A stretch of DNA of 64,000 nucleotides from Mesorhizobium sp. SARCC-RB16n. Lineage in GTDB: Bacteria; Pseudomonadota; Alphaproteobacteria; Rhizobiales; Rhizobiaceae. The position numbers were made by a program, and so were the translations under genes. Below are positions 50,729 through 58,858 of this stretch, piece after piece (positions within the stretch are counted from its first letter, which is position 1; each line of letters begins with the position of its first letter). The DNA is taken from NCBI RefSeq assembly GCF_008520305.1, contig NZ_ML703253.1, positions 124,001 through 188,000 on the forward strand, in the 5' to 3' direction. The notes beneath the pieces are model-generated. The model had not been told where the DNA came from. It saw nothing but the letters and a program-made list of their open reading frames with translations, and searched no databases.

Positions 50729-51529
50729 ATGCGCCGTCTTGCGGTCCTTTTCATGCTGGCGCTGCTCGGCGCCTGCTCGACCGTGGACGATCTCTCGCCG
50801 CTGTCGCCGTCCGCTTCGAGCAGCCCGACGGTGGCCGTGCGCGCACCGCGCTTTGCCGATTCCAAGCCGCATGAGTGGGACAGCAGCGCGCCGTGGAACT
50901 ATGCCGTCCACGGCACCGACGTCTCCAAATACCAGACCTCGGTCGACTGGCCGACGGCCAAGGCGAGCGGTATCTCCTTCGCCTTCATCAAGGCGACCGA
51001 AGGCGGCGATCGTTTCGATGAATATTTCAGCGAGCATTGGGCGCGCACCCGAGCCGCCGGTGTTCCCCGCGCGGCCTATCATTTCTTCTATTTCTGCACT
51101 CCGGCGGCCCAGCAGGCGCGCTGGTTCATCCAGAACGTGCCTGTCGACCGCTCGGCGATGCCGCCGGTGCTCGACATGGAATGGAATCCGAAATCGCCGA
51201 CCTGCAGGCTGCGCCCGGACGCCGCCACGGTGCGCGCGGAGATGACCACCTTCCTCGAAATCGTCGAGCGGCACTACGGCAAGAAGCCGATCATCTACAC
51301 CTCGGTCGATTTCTTCGACGACAATGAATTGTCGACCTTCCGCGGCTACCCCTACTGGCTGCGTTCCGTCGCCGGCCACCCGCGTGAAAAATACGGCAGC
51401 CATCCCTTCACCTTCTGGCAGTACACCGGAACCGGCATCGTTCCCGGCATGACCGGCAAGTCCGACATCAACGTTTTTAACGGCAGTGAGGCCGCCTGGA
51501 ACAAGTGGCTGCGGCAGAACACCCGTTGA
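50729..51529 (+). CDS. GH25 muramidase lipoprotein
   Basis: A 266-residue cell-wall hydrolase with a lipoprotein signal (RRLAVLFMLALLGAC). The GH25 domain shows VHGTDVSKYQTSVDWPTAKA, FAFIKATEGGDRFDEYFSEH, GAYHFF-like RAAYHFFYF, PPVLDMEWNP with the catalytic Asp/Glu, and FTFWQYTGTGIVPG. It cuts MurNAc-GlcNAc bonds. Its last codons are duplicated downstream. Confidence 0.9.
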   Translation: MRRLAVLFMLALLGACSTVDDLSPLSPSASSSPTVAVRAPRFADSKPHEWDSSAPWNYAVHGTDVSKYQTSVDWPTAKASGISFAFIKATEGGDRFDEYFSEHWARTRAAGVPRAAYHFFYFCTPAAQQARWFIQNVPVDRSAMPPVLDMEWNPKSPTCRLRPDAATVRAEMTTFLEIVERHYGKKPIIYTSVDFFDDNELSTFRGYPYWLRSVAGHPREKYGSHPFTFWQYTGTGIVPGMTGKSDINVFNGSEAAWNKWLRQNTR

Positions 51530-51587
51530 TGTCAGGTTCAACGGCAGCACCGCCTTGATCAAAGGGCTGCGGCAGAACACCCGTTGA
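51507..51587. repeat. Partial tandem duplication of the GH25 3' end
   Basis: The last 23 bases of the GH25 gene (51507-51529, through the stop) recur exactly at 51565-51587, 58 bases later. The 30 bases before each copy are also similar, with AACGGCAG and CCGCCT in common. This is a decayed duplication of the gene tail. Confidence 0.8.
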
Positions 51588-51704
51588 CACCGGGCCTGCC
51601 GCCTGCTTTTCGACACAGCCAGCGGTAAAGAGTGCAACCGCTGGTAATCTAGGGCGTTGGGCTTCCGGCCAAGCACATGCCCTTTTCGTTTCGAAAGGAA
51701 GCTG

Positions 51705-52883
51705 ATGCGACTGCGTTCCCAAGCCCTCGCGGCGCTGTTCCTGTGCGCCACGGCCTTGCCGGCGATGGCGCAGGAATGCGGCGGCGATTTCGAAACCTGG
51801 AAAAAAGGTGTGGCGACGGAAGCCAAGGCTGCCGGCGTCGGCGCCGTCGGCCTCGATGCGCTGGAGGACGCCGCGTTTGACCCGAGGGCCCTAGCGCGCG
51901 ACCGCGCGCAGGGTGTGTTTACCCAAACCTTCATCCAATTTTCCAACCGCATGATCTCGGCCTACCGGCTGAAACAAGGTGCGGCGAACATGAAGAAATA
52001 CGCCGACATCTTCGCCCGCGCCGACCAGCAATTCGGCGTCCAGGCGCCTGTCATCACCGCCTTCTGGGCGCTCGAGACGGATTTCGGTGCCGTGCAGGGC
52101 GATTTCCACACGCTGAGCGCGCTGGTGACGCTCTCGCATGATTGCCGCCGTCCGCAGCTGTTCCGGCAACAGTTGGTGCCGCTGCTGGAACTGATCGATC
52201 GCGGCGTGCTGCCGGCCGATGTCACGGGCGCCTGGGCCGGCGAGATTGGCCAGACGCAGATCCTGCCGTCCGACTATCTTGCGCGCGGCGTCGATGGCGA
52301 CGGCGACGGCAAGATCGATCTTAGAAACAGCGTTCCCGACGTGATCATGACCACGGGCAACAAGGTGCTGTCGCGCGGCTGGAAGCGCGACGAGCCCTGG
52401 ATCCAGGAGGTGCGCGTGCCCGACGAGATGCCGTGGGACCAGACCGGGCGCACCAATAAATTGCCGCTGACACAGTGGGCGCAATGGGGCGTCACCAATC
52501 CCGACGGCTCGCCGCTGGTCGACAAGGGTCTGAAGGCCGGTCTGGCGCTGCCCATGGGCCGCAAGGGTCCGGCCTTCCTCACCTACGAGAATTTCGACGT
52601 CTATCTCGAATGGAACCAGTCCTTCACTTACGCGCTGACCGCGGCCAACCTTGCCGCGCGGCTCGCCGGCGCGCCGCCGCTTGACCCGCGCAATCCCGAG
52701 CCGGGCCTCAACAACGACCAGATGAAGGCGCTGCAGACCAAGCTCGAGGCCAGGGGTTACGATGTCGGCACGGTCGACGGCATCCTGGGCACCAACACCC
52801 GCGATGCCATCCGCAAGGAGCAGACACGGCTAGGCCTGCCGGTGGACGGCTGGCCGACGCCGGAGCTATTGGCGAAGCTGTGA
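51705..52883 (+). CDS. MltB-family lytic murein transglycosylase with PG-binding domain
   Basis: A 392-residue secreted enzyme. The signal peptide is LRSQALAALFLCATALPAMA. The catalytic domain shows QFGVQAPVITAFWALETDFG with the active Glu in ALETDFG, and AWAGEIGQTQILPSDYLARG. The C-terminal peptidoglycan-binding domain is QMKALQTKLEARGYDVGTVD. ATG 51705 has AAGGAAG at 51695-51701. With the GH25 gene upstream it forms a pair of wall hydrolases. Confidence 0.9.
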   Translation: MRLRSQALAALFLCATALPAMAQECGGDFETWKKGVATEAKAAGVGAVGLDALEDAAFDPRALARDRAQGVFTQTFIQFSNRMISAYRLKQGAANMKKYADIFARADQQFGVQAPVITAFWALETDFGAVQGDFHTLSALVTLSHDCRRPQLFRQQLVPLLELIDRGVLPADVTGAWAGEIGQTQILPSDYLARGVDGDGDGKIDLRNSVPDVIMTTGNKVLSRGWKRDEPWIQEVRVPDEMPWDQTGRTNKLPLTQWAQWGVTNPDGSPLVDKGLKAGLALPMGRKGPAFLTYENFDVYLEWNQSFTYALTAANLAARLAGAPPLDPRNPEPGLNNDQMKALQTKLEARGYDVGTVDGILGTNTRDAIRKEQTRLGLPVDGWPTPELLAKL

Positions 52884-52888
52884 AGAGA

Positions 52889-52944
52889 GTGAGTAGTGAG
52901 TAGTGAGTAGTGAGTAGTGAGTAGTGAGTAGTGAGTAGTGAGTA
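52889..52944. repeat. Eight perfect copies of GTGAGTA
   Basis: A 56-base tandem array with a 7-base unit begins six bases after the transglycosylase stop. GACTACTGACTACTCAC at 52969-52985 is a near-reverse complement, so a long hairpin followed by T-rich bases 52986-52992 can form, able to end both convergent transcripts. The copy number is likely variable between strains. Confidence 0.9.
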
Positions 52945-52994
52945 GTGGAATATAGGAAATTCCCTGCTGACTACTGACTACTCACTTCTTTTTC

Positions 52995-54215
52995 CTAATC
53001 CGCCATCGTCTCCAAGCTCGCAAACCCCTGCGGCGCGTCACCCTCGTCGAAGGGCGTCGTCACCTCGACGAAAGTGTCGGGATAAAAGCCGTTGAAGCGG
53101 GTCCTGAGTGACAGCGAGTAGGCGCCGATATGGCCGATCTCGATCCAGTCGCCGGTATCGACGGTTTCCGGCAGCCAGAACGGCCGGGACAGGATATCGA
53201 CGGAATCGCAGGTCGCGCCGCACACCTTGAACGGCACGATGTTCTTCTCGTCGCCATTGCGCGTGCGGATCGCGGGATCGGGAATGAAGCGGGCCGGCAG
53301 CGTGATCTTGCCGGTCCATGAATCCGACAGCGACGCCCAGATGCCGTCATTGATGTAGAGCCGCTTGCCCTTGCGCAGGAGCACGCGCACGATCAGCGAC
53401 AGGCAACGCGCCACGATCACCCTGCCCGGCTCCGCCACAAGCGGCATTTCGTCGAACTGGTACTCCTTCAGGTCGCCGGAGAGCCGCGACATGATCTGGC
53501 CGAGCGACGGCATCTCGATCTGCTTGCGGTTGGGATCATGTCCGTATTCGGCGGGAAAGCCGCCGCCGACATCAAGCCCGGCAATGTCGAAGGTTAGCCG
53601 GTTGCGCACCCAGTCGGCCGAGGCCAGTGCCCGCTCATAGGTGTCGGGATCCTCGATCTGGCTGCCGACATGGAAGCACAAGCCGACCTTGTAGCCGGTG
53701 CGGTTCAGCCGCTCGGCGAGTTCGACCGCATAGGCCGGCCCGGCACCGAATTTCTTCGACAGCTCGTAGGCGGCGTGACCCTTGGTCTGCACGCGCACGA
53801 ACACGCTGATCGCGCCTGGGTCGATATCCAGCGCCCGTACCACCCGGGTCAGCTTGGTGATCTCGTCCTCATGATCCAGCGAAATGACCCTGATGCCGTA
53901 TTTTTCCAGCGCCAGCTTGATATCCGACTGCGCCTTGACCGGGTGCATGTAGAGCATCTCCGCATCGGGCGAGACGGCGCGCACGGCGGCGAACTCACCG
54001 GGCGAAGCGACGTCGAAGGCGGTAACCCCAGCCTCGACCAAGGTCTTCAGCACGATCTGCTCGCCATTGGTCTTGACCGCGTAGGCGGTCTTGCCGGGGA
54101 ACATGCCCATGAACTGCAAGGCGTCGGCCTTCAGCACCTGCGGGCGGAAACAATAGACCGGATCGTCCGGGCGAAGCGCCAGTGCCGCCTCGCTTGCATT
54201 CTCGAATCGCTGCAT
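52995..54215 (-). CDS. Ornithine/lysine decarboxylase, fold type III PLP
   Basis: A 406-residue enzyme making putrescine (or cadaverine). GKTAYAVKTNGEQIVLKTL holds the PLP Lys, GLCFHVGSQIEDPDTYERAL the His stacking region, LDVGGGFPAEYG the Gly loop and KVCGATCDSVDIL the active-site Cys from the partner subunit. The alanine-racemase-like barrel is typical of eukaryotic-type ODC found in alphaproteobacteria. The start at 54215 follows AGGATTC on the minus strand; a start at 54245 is possible. Confidence 0.88.
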   Translation of the reverse strand: MQRFENASEAALALRPDDPVYCFRPQVLKADALQFMGMFPGKTAYAVKTNGEQIVLKTLVEAGVTAFDVASPGEFAAVRAVSPDAEMLYMHPVKAQSDIKLALEKYGIRVISLDHEDEITKLTRVVRALDIDPGAISVFVRVQTKGHAAYELSKKFGAGPAYAVELAERLNRTGYKVGLCFHVGSQIEDPDTYERALASADWVRNRLTFDIAGLDVGGGFPAEYGHDPNRKQIEMPSLGQIMSRLSGDLKEYQFDEMPLVAEPGRVIVARCLSLIVRVLLRKGKRLYINDGIWASLSDSWTGKITLPARFIPDPAIRTRNGDEKNIVPFKVCGATCDSVDILSRPFWLPETVDTGDWIEIGHIGAYSLSLRTRFNGFYPDTFVEVTTPFDEGDAPQGFASLETMAD

Positions 54216-54419
54216 GGACGAATCCTCGGCTTCCGATGCGCACAATTAATCCAAGCTAGCGGCTAATGAAAACAATTCTGTGTCTCGCGCCCCTTGCGGG
54301 CCGGCATTAGTCCCTGCCGGCAGTCCATCCACAGGTTTCGGGTGGCTCTTGCCGGCGAACCCGATATTGCTTCTGCCTGATGGCTGGCATTCGAGTCGTC
54401 TTGGGGGAGGACGAATCAC

Positions 54420-55334
54420 ATGGCGATGGCAGCAACGTCACCACGCGGACCGATGGCCCTCAAGGATTGGGGGCAGTTGCTTCTGCTTGGCGCCATCTGG
54501 GGCGGGTCGTTCTTCTTCGCCCGCATCGCGGTTGCGGAGCTTCATCCGCTGGTGCTGGTGCTGTTTCGCGTCGCCATCGCCGCACTGGCGCTGCAGCTTT
54601 ATCTCGGCTTGCGCGGCCCGTCCTTCCGCCTCGCCCTTCCCCACGCCGGCCTGTTCTTCCTGCTGGCGCTCACCAACAATGTCGTTCCCTTCTCGCTGAT
54701 CTTCGCCGGGCAGACAGAGCTTGGCGCCGGCGTTGCCTCGGTGCTGAACGCCACGACGCCGTTCTGGACGCTGATCCTGGCCAACGCGCTGACATCGGAT
54801 GAGAAGCTGTCGTGGAACAAGCTGGCCGGCATCGCGCTTGGCGTCGCCGGCACGGCTGTGATGATCGGCCCCGGCCTGCTTGCAGGCCTTGGCGGCCCGG
54901 TCTGGGCGAAGTCCGCGCTGATCGGCGCCTCGCTATCCTATGGCGTAGCCCTGATGGTCGCCCGTCGCTTCAAGGGCATCCCCTCGCCGGTACTCGCCAC
55001 TGGACAGTTGACCGCCTCAACCATCATCATGATCCCCATCGCGCTGCTGGCGCATGGCCCGGCCGGTCTGTTCTCGGCCTCGCCCCCGGTGTGGGCGGCG
55101 GTGCTGGCGCTGGCGCTGCTGTCCACCGCCTTCGCCTATATCCTCTATTTCAACCTCGTCGCTTCCGCCGGAGCGACAAACGCCTCGCTGGTCACGCTGA
55201 TCGTGCCGGTCAGCGCGGTCCTGCTCGGTTTCCTGTTTCTTGGCGAGCGGCTCGAACTGTTCGAGATCGGCGGCATGGTGCTGATCGGCCTTGGCCTGGT
55301 TACTATTGACGGGCGATTGTTCGGAAGGCGTTAG
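54420..55334 (+). CDS. EamA/RhaT-family (DMT) transporter
   Basis: A 304-residue inner-membrane protein with ten predicted helices in two EamA repeats: LLLLGAIWGGSFFFARIAVA at the start of the first, ALIGASLSYGVALMVARRFK at the second, and SLVTLIVPVSAVLLGFLFLG near the end. Such proteins export amino acids or metabolites; substrate unknown. GGGGGAGGA upstream at 54404-54412 fits ATG 54420. Confidence 0.88.
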   Translation: MAMAATSPRGPMALKDWGQLLLLGAIWGGSFFFARIAVAELHPLVLVLFRVAIAALALQLYLGLRGPSFRLALPHAGLFFLLALTNNVVPFSLIFAGQTELGAGVASVLNATTPFWTLILANALTSDEKLSWNKLAGIALGVAGTAVMIGPGLLAGLGGPVWAKSALIGASLSYGVALMVARRFKGIPSPVLATGQLTASTIIMIPIALLAHGPAGLFSASPPVWAAVLALALLSTAFAYILYFNLVASAGATNASLVTLIVPVSAVLLGFLFLGERLELFEIGGMVLIGLGLVTIDGRLFGRR

Positions 55335-55594
55335 AACCGGCAAGGGACCCATCGACGCGAAATTCGAAGCCAACTTTCGCGTCGGGAGCGCCATCATGAC
55401 ACGGCAAAGACACGAAGCCGCCATATTTTATTCACAGGTCCGGAGCCGGGTTTTGCAGAGGAGTTTCAAAGCCTAACGGCAAAACTGGTGTCGCAAATCT
55501 GGCATTTACGTCGCAATGCAGCATATTTTCCGCTTGCCTGTGGCACAAATGAACCTAGACTCCAGGGCATAGCTCTTTAAGAGGAGGCTATGTC

Positions 55595-55681
55595 ATGGGA
55601 CTTACGAGGCCAATCAACGCATTGATGATTTGTGCTGCGTTTGCTTTCATCGGCGCCCTCATTATGGGCGTCCTTCCCTGA
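55595..55681 (+). CDS. 28-residue hydrophobic small protein
   Basis: MGLTRPINALMICAAFAFIG followed by ALIMGVLP: a single membrane helix. ATG 55595 has a strong GAGGAGG at 55581-55587, and a strong terminator follows 49 bases after the stop, so this looks like a real independent small gene between divergent neighbours. Function unknown. Confidence 0.7.
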   Translation: MGLTRPINALMICAAFAFIGALIMGVLP

Positions 55682-55729
55682 ACCCGCCAAGACGGGGAAG
55701 ACCAGCACCAGATAATTCAAACAATTCGA

Positions 55730-55755
55730 AAGGCCGGGTTTTTACCCGGCCTTTT
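55730..55755 (+). terminator. Strong terminator
   Basis: AAGGCCGGGT (55730-55739) and ACCCGGCCTT (55744-55753) form a perfect 10-pair stem with a TTTT loop and trailing T. It ends the small-protein transcript and, by symmetry, can also end the convergent metF operon. Confidence 0.9.
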
Positions 55756-55771
55756 GCTGTTCAGCCATGCC

Positions 55772-56689
55772 TTATGCCGCGGCCGATCCGGCCACCTCCG
55801 CCTCATGCGAGCGGATGCCGATCATGTGACAGACGGCAAAGACAAGGTCGGCCCGGTTCATCGTGTAGAAGTGAAAATCGCCAACGCCACGCTCGACAAG
55901 GTCCAGCACCTGTTCGGCCGCCACGGCGGATGCCACCAGCGCATGCGTCTGCGGGTCGTTCTGTAGCCCGTCGAAGCGCTCGGCCAGCCATGCCGGCACC
56001 AGCGCACCGCAGCGCGCCGAGAAATTGGCGACCTGCGTGAAATTGTGCACCGGCAGGATGCCGGGCACGATCGGGATGTAGATGCCGGCGCGGCGCGCCC
56101 GTTCGACGTAACGCTCGTAGAGATCATTGTCGAAAAAGAACTGGGTGATCGCCCGCGTCGCGCCATTGTCGACCTTGCGCTTCAGCATATCGATGTCGGT
56201 GGCGAAGTCAGGGCTTTCCGGGTGCTTTTCCGGATAGGCCGAAACCGAGATATCGAAATCGCCGGCGTCCTTCAGCGCCCCGACCAGTTCGGCCCCATTG
56301 GCGTAGCCGTCCGGATGCGGCCGGTAGGCGGTGCCGACGCCGGCTGCCGGATCGCCGCGCAAGGCGACGAAGCGCTTCACGCCCATGTCGGTGAATTCCT
56401 GGATCACGGCGTCGACCTGGTGGCGAGCGGCGTCGACGCAGGTCATATGCGCGGCCGGCGTCAAGCTGGTCTCCTTCAGGATGCGGCCGATGGTGCGCGC
56501 CGTGCGCTCGCGCGTCGAACCGCCGGCGCCATAGGTCACCGAGACGAATTTGGGCTGCAGCGGCTCCAGCCTAGTGACCGTATCCCACAGCCTCGCCTCC
56601 ATCTCGTCGTTCTTCGGCGGGAAGAACTCGAACGAAACCCTGACCTTGTCGCCGATATCGGGACGGCGGGAAAAACGAAACTGGTTCAT
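55772..56689 (-). CDS. metF: 5,10-methylenetetrahydrofolate reductase
   Basis: A 305-residue flavoenzyme that makes 5-methyl-THF for methionine synthesis. Characteristic segments are KVRVSFEFFPPKNDEMEARL, FVSVTYGAGGSTRERTARTI, RFVALRGDPAAGVG, ISVSAYPEKHPESPDFATDI and ITQFFFDNDLYERYVERARR. Its start overlaps the stop of the regulator-methyltransferase gene by one base, so it is the second gene of that operon. Confidence 0.95.
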   Translation of the reverse strand: MNQFRFSRRPDIGDKVRVSFEFFPPKNDEMEARLWDTVTRLEPLQPKFVSVTYGAGGSTRERTARTIGRILKETSLTPAAHMTCVDAARHQVDAVIQEFTDMGVKRFVALRGDPAAGVGTAYRPHPDGYANGAELVGALKDAGDFDISVSAYPEKHPESPDFATDIDMLKRKVDNGATRAITQFFFDNDLYERYVERARRAGIYIPIVPGILPVHNFTQVANFSARCGALVPAWLAERFDGLQNDPQTHALVASAVAAEQVLDLVERGVGDFHFYTMNRADLVFAVCHMIGIRSHEAEVAGSAAA

Positions 56690-57711
56690 CAGGCGATTTC
56701 CCCTATCGAGCCCACTCTGGTCTGCTGGCTGGCATTGGCAGGATCGGCGATCAGCAGGCGCCGGTCGCGGCCAAGCCAAAGCTTGACGGTGAGCCTGGCC
56801 TCGTTGCCGCCGCGCGGTTCGAATTCTTGGGCATCCTCGAGATCGAGGCCGGCTTCGGAGAACCACTCCCCGATCTGCCGGTCGGAAAAGCCGAGGCGCA
56901 TATGCGCGTGTTCGTCGCGCAGGAACTCCAGCGCATGCGGCGCGAAATCGACGATGACCAGGCGGCCTGCCGGGCGCAGAAGCCGCGCCGCCTCGCGGAT
57001 GGCGCGGGCGGGATCGTCGAGATAGTGCAGCACCTGGTGAATGGTGACGAGATCGAAGGCATCGCGCTCGACAGGCGGCGAAAAGATATCACCCTGCCGC
57101 ACCTGCGCATTCGAAACGCCGGCCTTGTCGAGATTGGCGCGCGCCACGGTCAGCATCTCGCGCGACATGTCGATGCCGATACCGCGTCGGTAGAGCGGCG
57201 AGAAGATTTCGAGCAGCCGCCCGGTGCCGGTGCCAAGGTCGAGCATGGACTGGAACGGCCGCTTGCCGACCAGCTTCAGCATCGCGGCCTCTACGGCGCG
57301 GTCGGGCACGTGCAGCGAGCGGATATGATCCCAGCTTGCTGCGTTCTGCGAAAAATACTCGGTGGCGCGGTCCTGCCGCTTGCGCTTGACCGAGGTCAGC
57401 CGCTCCAGATCGCGCTCGACCTGCGGGTCGGCCCCCCGAATGCCGGAAACCAGCCCCATCACGAAGTCGCGCGCGGAATCGGCGTCCGACAGGCGGAAGA
57501 AGGCCCACGATCCTTCCTGGTAGCGGCCGATCAGCCCGGCCTCGAGCAGCAGCTTCAGGTGCCGCGAGACACGCGGCTGCGACTGGCCGAGAATTTCGGT
57601 AAGGTCGGAAACGGTAAGGTCGCCGCGCGACAACAGTGCCAGTATGCGCAGGCGGCTGGATTCGGCCGCCGCCTTCAGCGTATCAACCATGGTGTCGAGC
57701 GAGACATGCAT
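56689..57711 (-). CDS. ArsR-type regulator fused to SAM methyltransferase
   Basis: A 340-residue two-domain protein. Residues 1-90 are an ArsR winged helix (SRLRILALLSRGDLTVSDLT, EILGQSQPRVSRHLKLLLEA). Residues from 110 are a class I methyltransferase with MLDLGTGTGRLLEIFSPLY and FDLVTIHQVLHYLDDPARAI. In alphaproteobacteria this fusion often precedes metF. Binding SAM or SAH may let it sense methyl status, which is inference. A 16-base palindrome lies 25 bases upstream of the start. Confidence 0.9.
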   Translation of the reverse strand: MHVSLDTMVDTLKAAAESSRLRILALLSRGDLTVSDLTEILGQSQPRVSRHLKLLLEAGLIGRYQEGSWAFFRLSDADSARDFVMGLVSGIRGADPQVERDLERLTSVKRKRQDRATEYFSQNAASWDHIRSLHVPDRAVEAAMLKLVGKRPFQSMLDLGTGTGRLLEIFSPLYRRGIGIDMSREMLTVARANLDKAGVSNAQVRQGDIFSPPVERDAFDLVTIHQVLHYLDDPARAIREAARLLRPAGRLVIVDFAPHALEFLRDEHAHMRLGFSDRQIGEWFSEAGLDLEDAQEFEPRGGNEARLTVKLWLGRDRRLLIADPANASQQTRVGSIGEIA

Positions 57712-57735
57712 CTGCGTATTCTCTTTGAAAAAGAT

Positions 57736-57751
57736 ATAAACATATGTTTAT
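57736..57751. promoter_or_regulatory. Palindromic operator of the regulator-metF operon
   Basis: ATAAACATATGTTTAT is a perfect 16-base palindrome, AT-rich in a GC-rich setting. It lies between the operon start (57711, minus strand) and the plus-strand gene at 57887, the expected place for an ArsR-type autoregulatory site. Confidence 0.75.
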
Positions 57752-57886
57752 GTCGGTTTTGTCAGCCTTGCAAGCGCTATGTCGCTTCCGGACCAGAAAA
57801 TGCCGCATGCGTGATTTCCCGGTCCAAGTCACCCCGAAACGTCTGGCGATTCGAGACGATGGCATGCACCAGGACAGGGACAGGCA

Positions 57887-58411
57887 ATGACAGGGCCGCG
57901 TGAGATGTTCGAGGCACGCGAAGGCGAGCAGAGGCTGGCCCAGGATCCGGCAACGATGGCGCCGGACGGCGGCATCGTCTTCATCGGCCGCATCGCCTCG
58001 CCATGGACCACCCGGGAAAGCTGCCCGAAGAATATGCGCGCCGCACGCGAGGCCGGACAGCCCGCGGTGCTGACCATCGATGCGCCTTATCGTGCAGGCC
58101 TGCGCGGGCTGGAACGCGCCAGCCACGTCGTCATCCTATCCTGGCTGCATCACGCGCCACGGAATCTGCTTGTGCAGAAACCCCGCCATGCGACTGAGGC
58201 AAAAGGCGTATTCGGCCTGCGCTCCCCTGCCCGGCCGAACCCAATCGGCCTGCATGTAGCCAAGCTCGTCGGCTTGGACATTGCCACCGGGCGCATCGAC
58301 CTCGACGCCATCGACGTGCTCGACGGCACGCCGGTCATCGACATCAAACCTTATTTCGCCTCGACCGATGCAATATCGGAGGCGACCGTTGAGGGGCGCG
58401 AGGAGCGATGA
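57887..58411 (+). CDS. TrmO/TsaA-family tRNA methyltransferase
   Basis: A 174-residue protein of the UPF0066 family, whose E. coli member TrmO methylates t6A37 in tRNA-Thr. Key segments are GRIASPWTTRESCPKNMRAA, LILSWLHHA-like VVILSWLHHAPRNLL, FGLRSPARPNPIGLHVAKLV and VLDGTPVIDIKPYFASTD. It overlaps the DUF2293 gene by four bases. Confidence 0.88.
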   Translation: MTGPREMFEAREGEQRLAQDPATMAPDGGIVFIGRIASPWTTRESCPKNMRAAREAGQPAVLTIDAPYRAGLRGLERASHVVILSWLHHAPRNLLVQKPRHATEAKGVFGLRSPARPNPIGLHVAKLVGLDIATGRIDLDAIDVLDGTPVIDIKPYFASTDAISEATVEGREER

Positions 58412-58722
58412 CCGCGCCGACCGGCCGCCGCCGCGCCATCGCCAAGGCGCTGACTGCACTTCTGCCGCTGGCGCCCTATGCCGACATGGAGAAGATCCGC
58501 GCCGACGCCGGCTCGGTGCATATGAAGACCTTGCCGCCGGCGATCGCGGTCTGGCTGGCAACGATCGCCCATATCCGTCACATGCACACCGACTATGAAA
58601 AGCTTCTGGCCGAGGGCTATGACCGCGACTCGGCGCGCTTCTTCGTCATCGAGCGGACCAACATCGTGCTCACGCGCTGGCGCGCGACACGTCTGCTCGA
58701 CGCCGATGACGAGGAGGAATAA
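58408..58722 (+). CDS. DUF2293 protein
   Basis: A 104-residue helical protein: RRRAIAKALTALLPLAPYAD, LPPAIAVWLATIAHIRHMHT, YEKLLAEGYDRDSARFFVIE, TNIVLTRWRATRLL. It fits the DUF2293 family of unknown function, common in rhizobia. The ATGA overlap with the TrmO-like gene suggests co-expression. Confidence 0.85.
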   Translation: MTAPTGRRRAIAKALTALLPLAPYADMEKIRADAGSVHMKTLPPAIAVWLATIAHIRHMHTDYEKLLAEGYDRDSARFFVIERTNIVLTRWRATRLLDADDEEE

Positions 58723-58858
58723 CGCCATTGCGGGTGGGATCGCCCTCACCTCGCGACGCTGGCCGATCTTTATCTCGAGGACGACTGAAGTCGGAGTGCT
58801 GGCTCTATGCGTTCGGCCTGCTGCCGATAGCTTGTGACGCCAAGGCTAGGAGCTGCCG

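Noticed and set aside
52889-52985. CRISPR-like array
   Set aside because: The repeats are 7 bases and contiguous, with no spacers and no cas genes.
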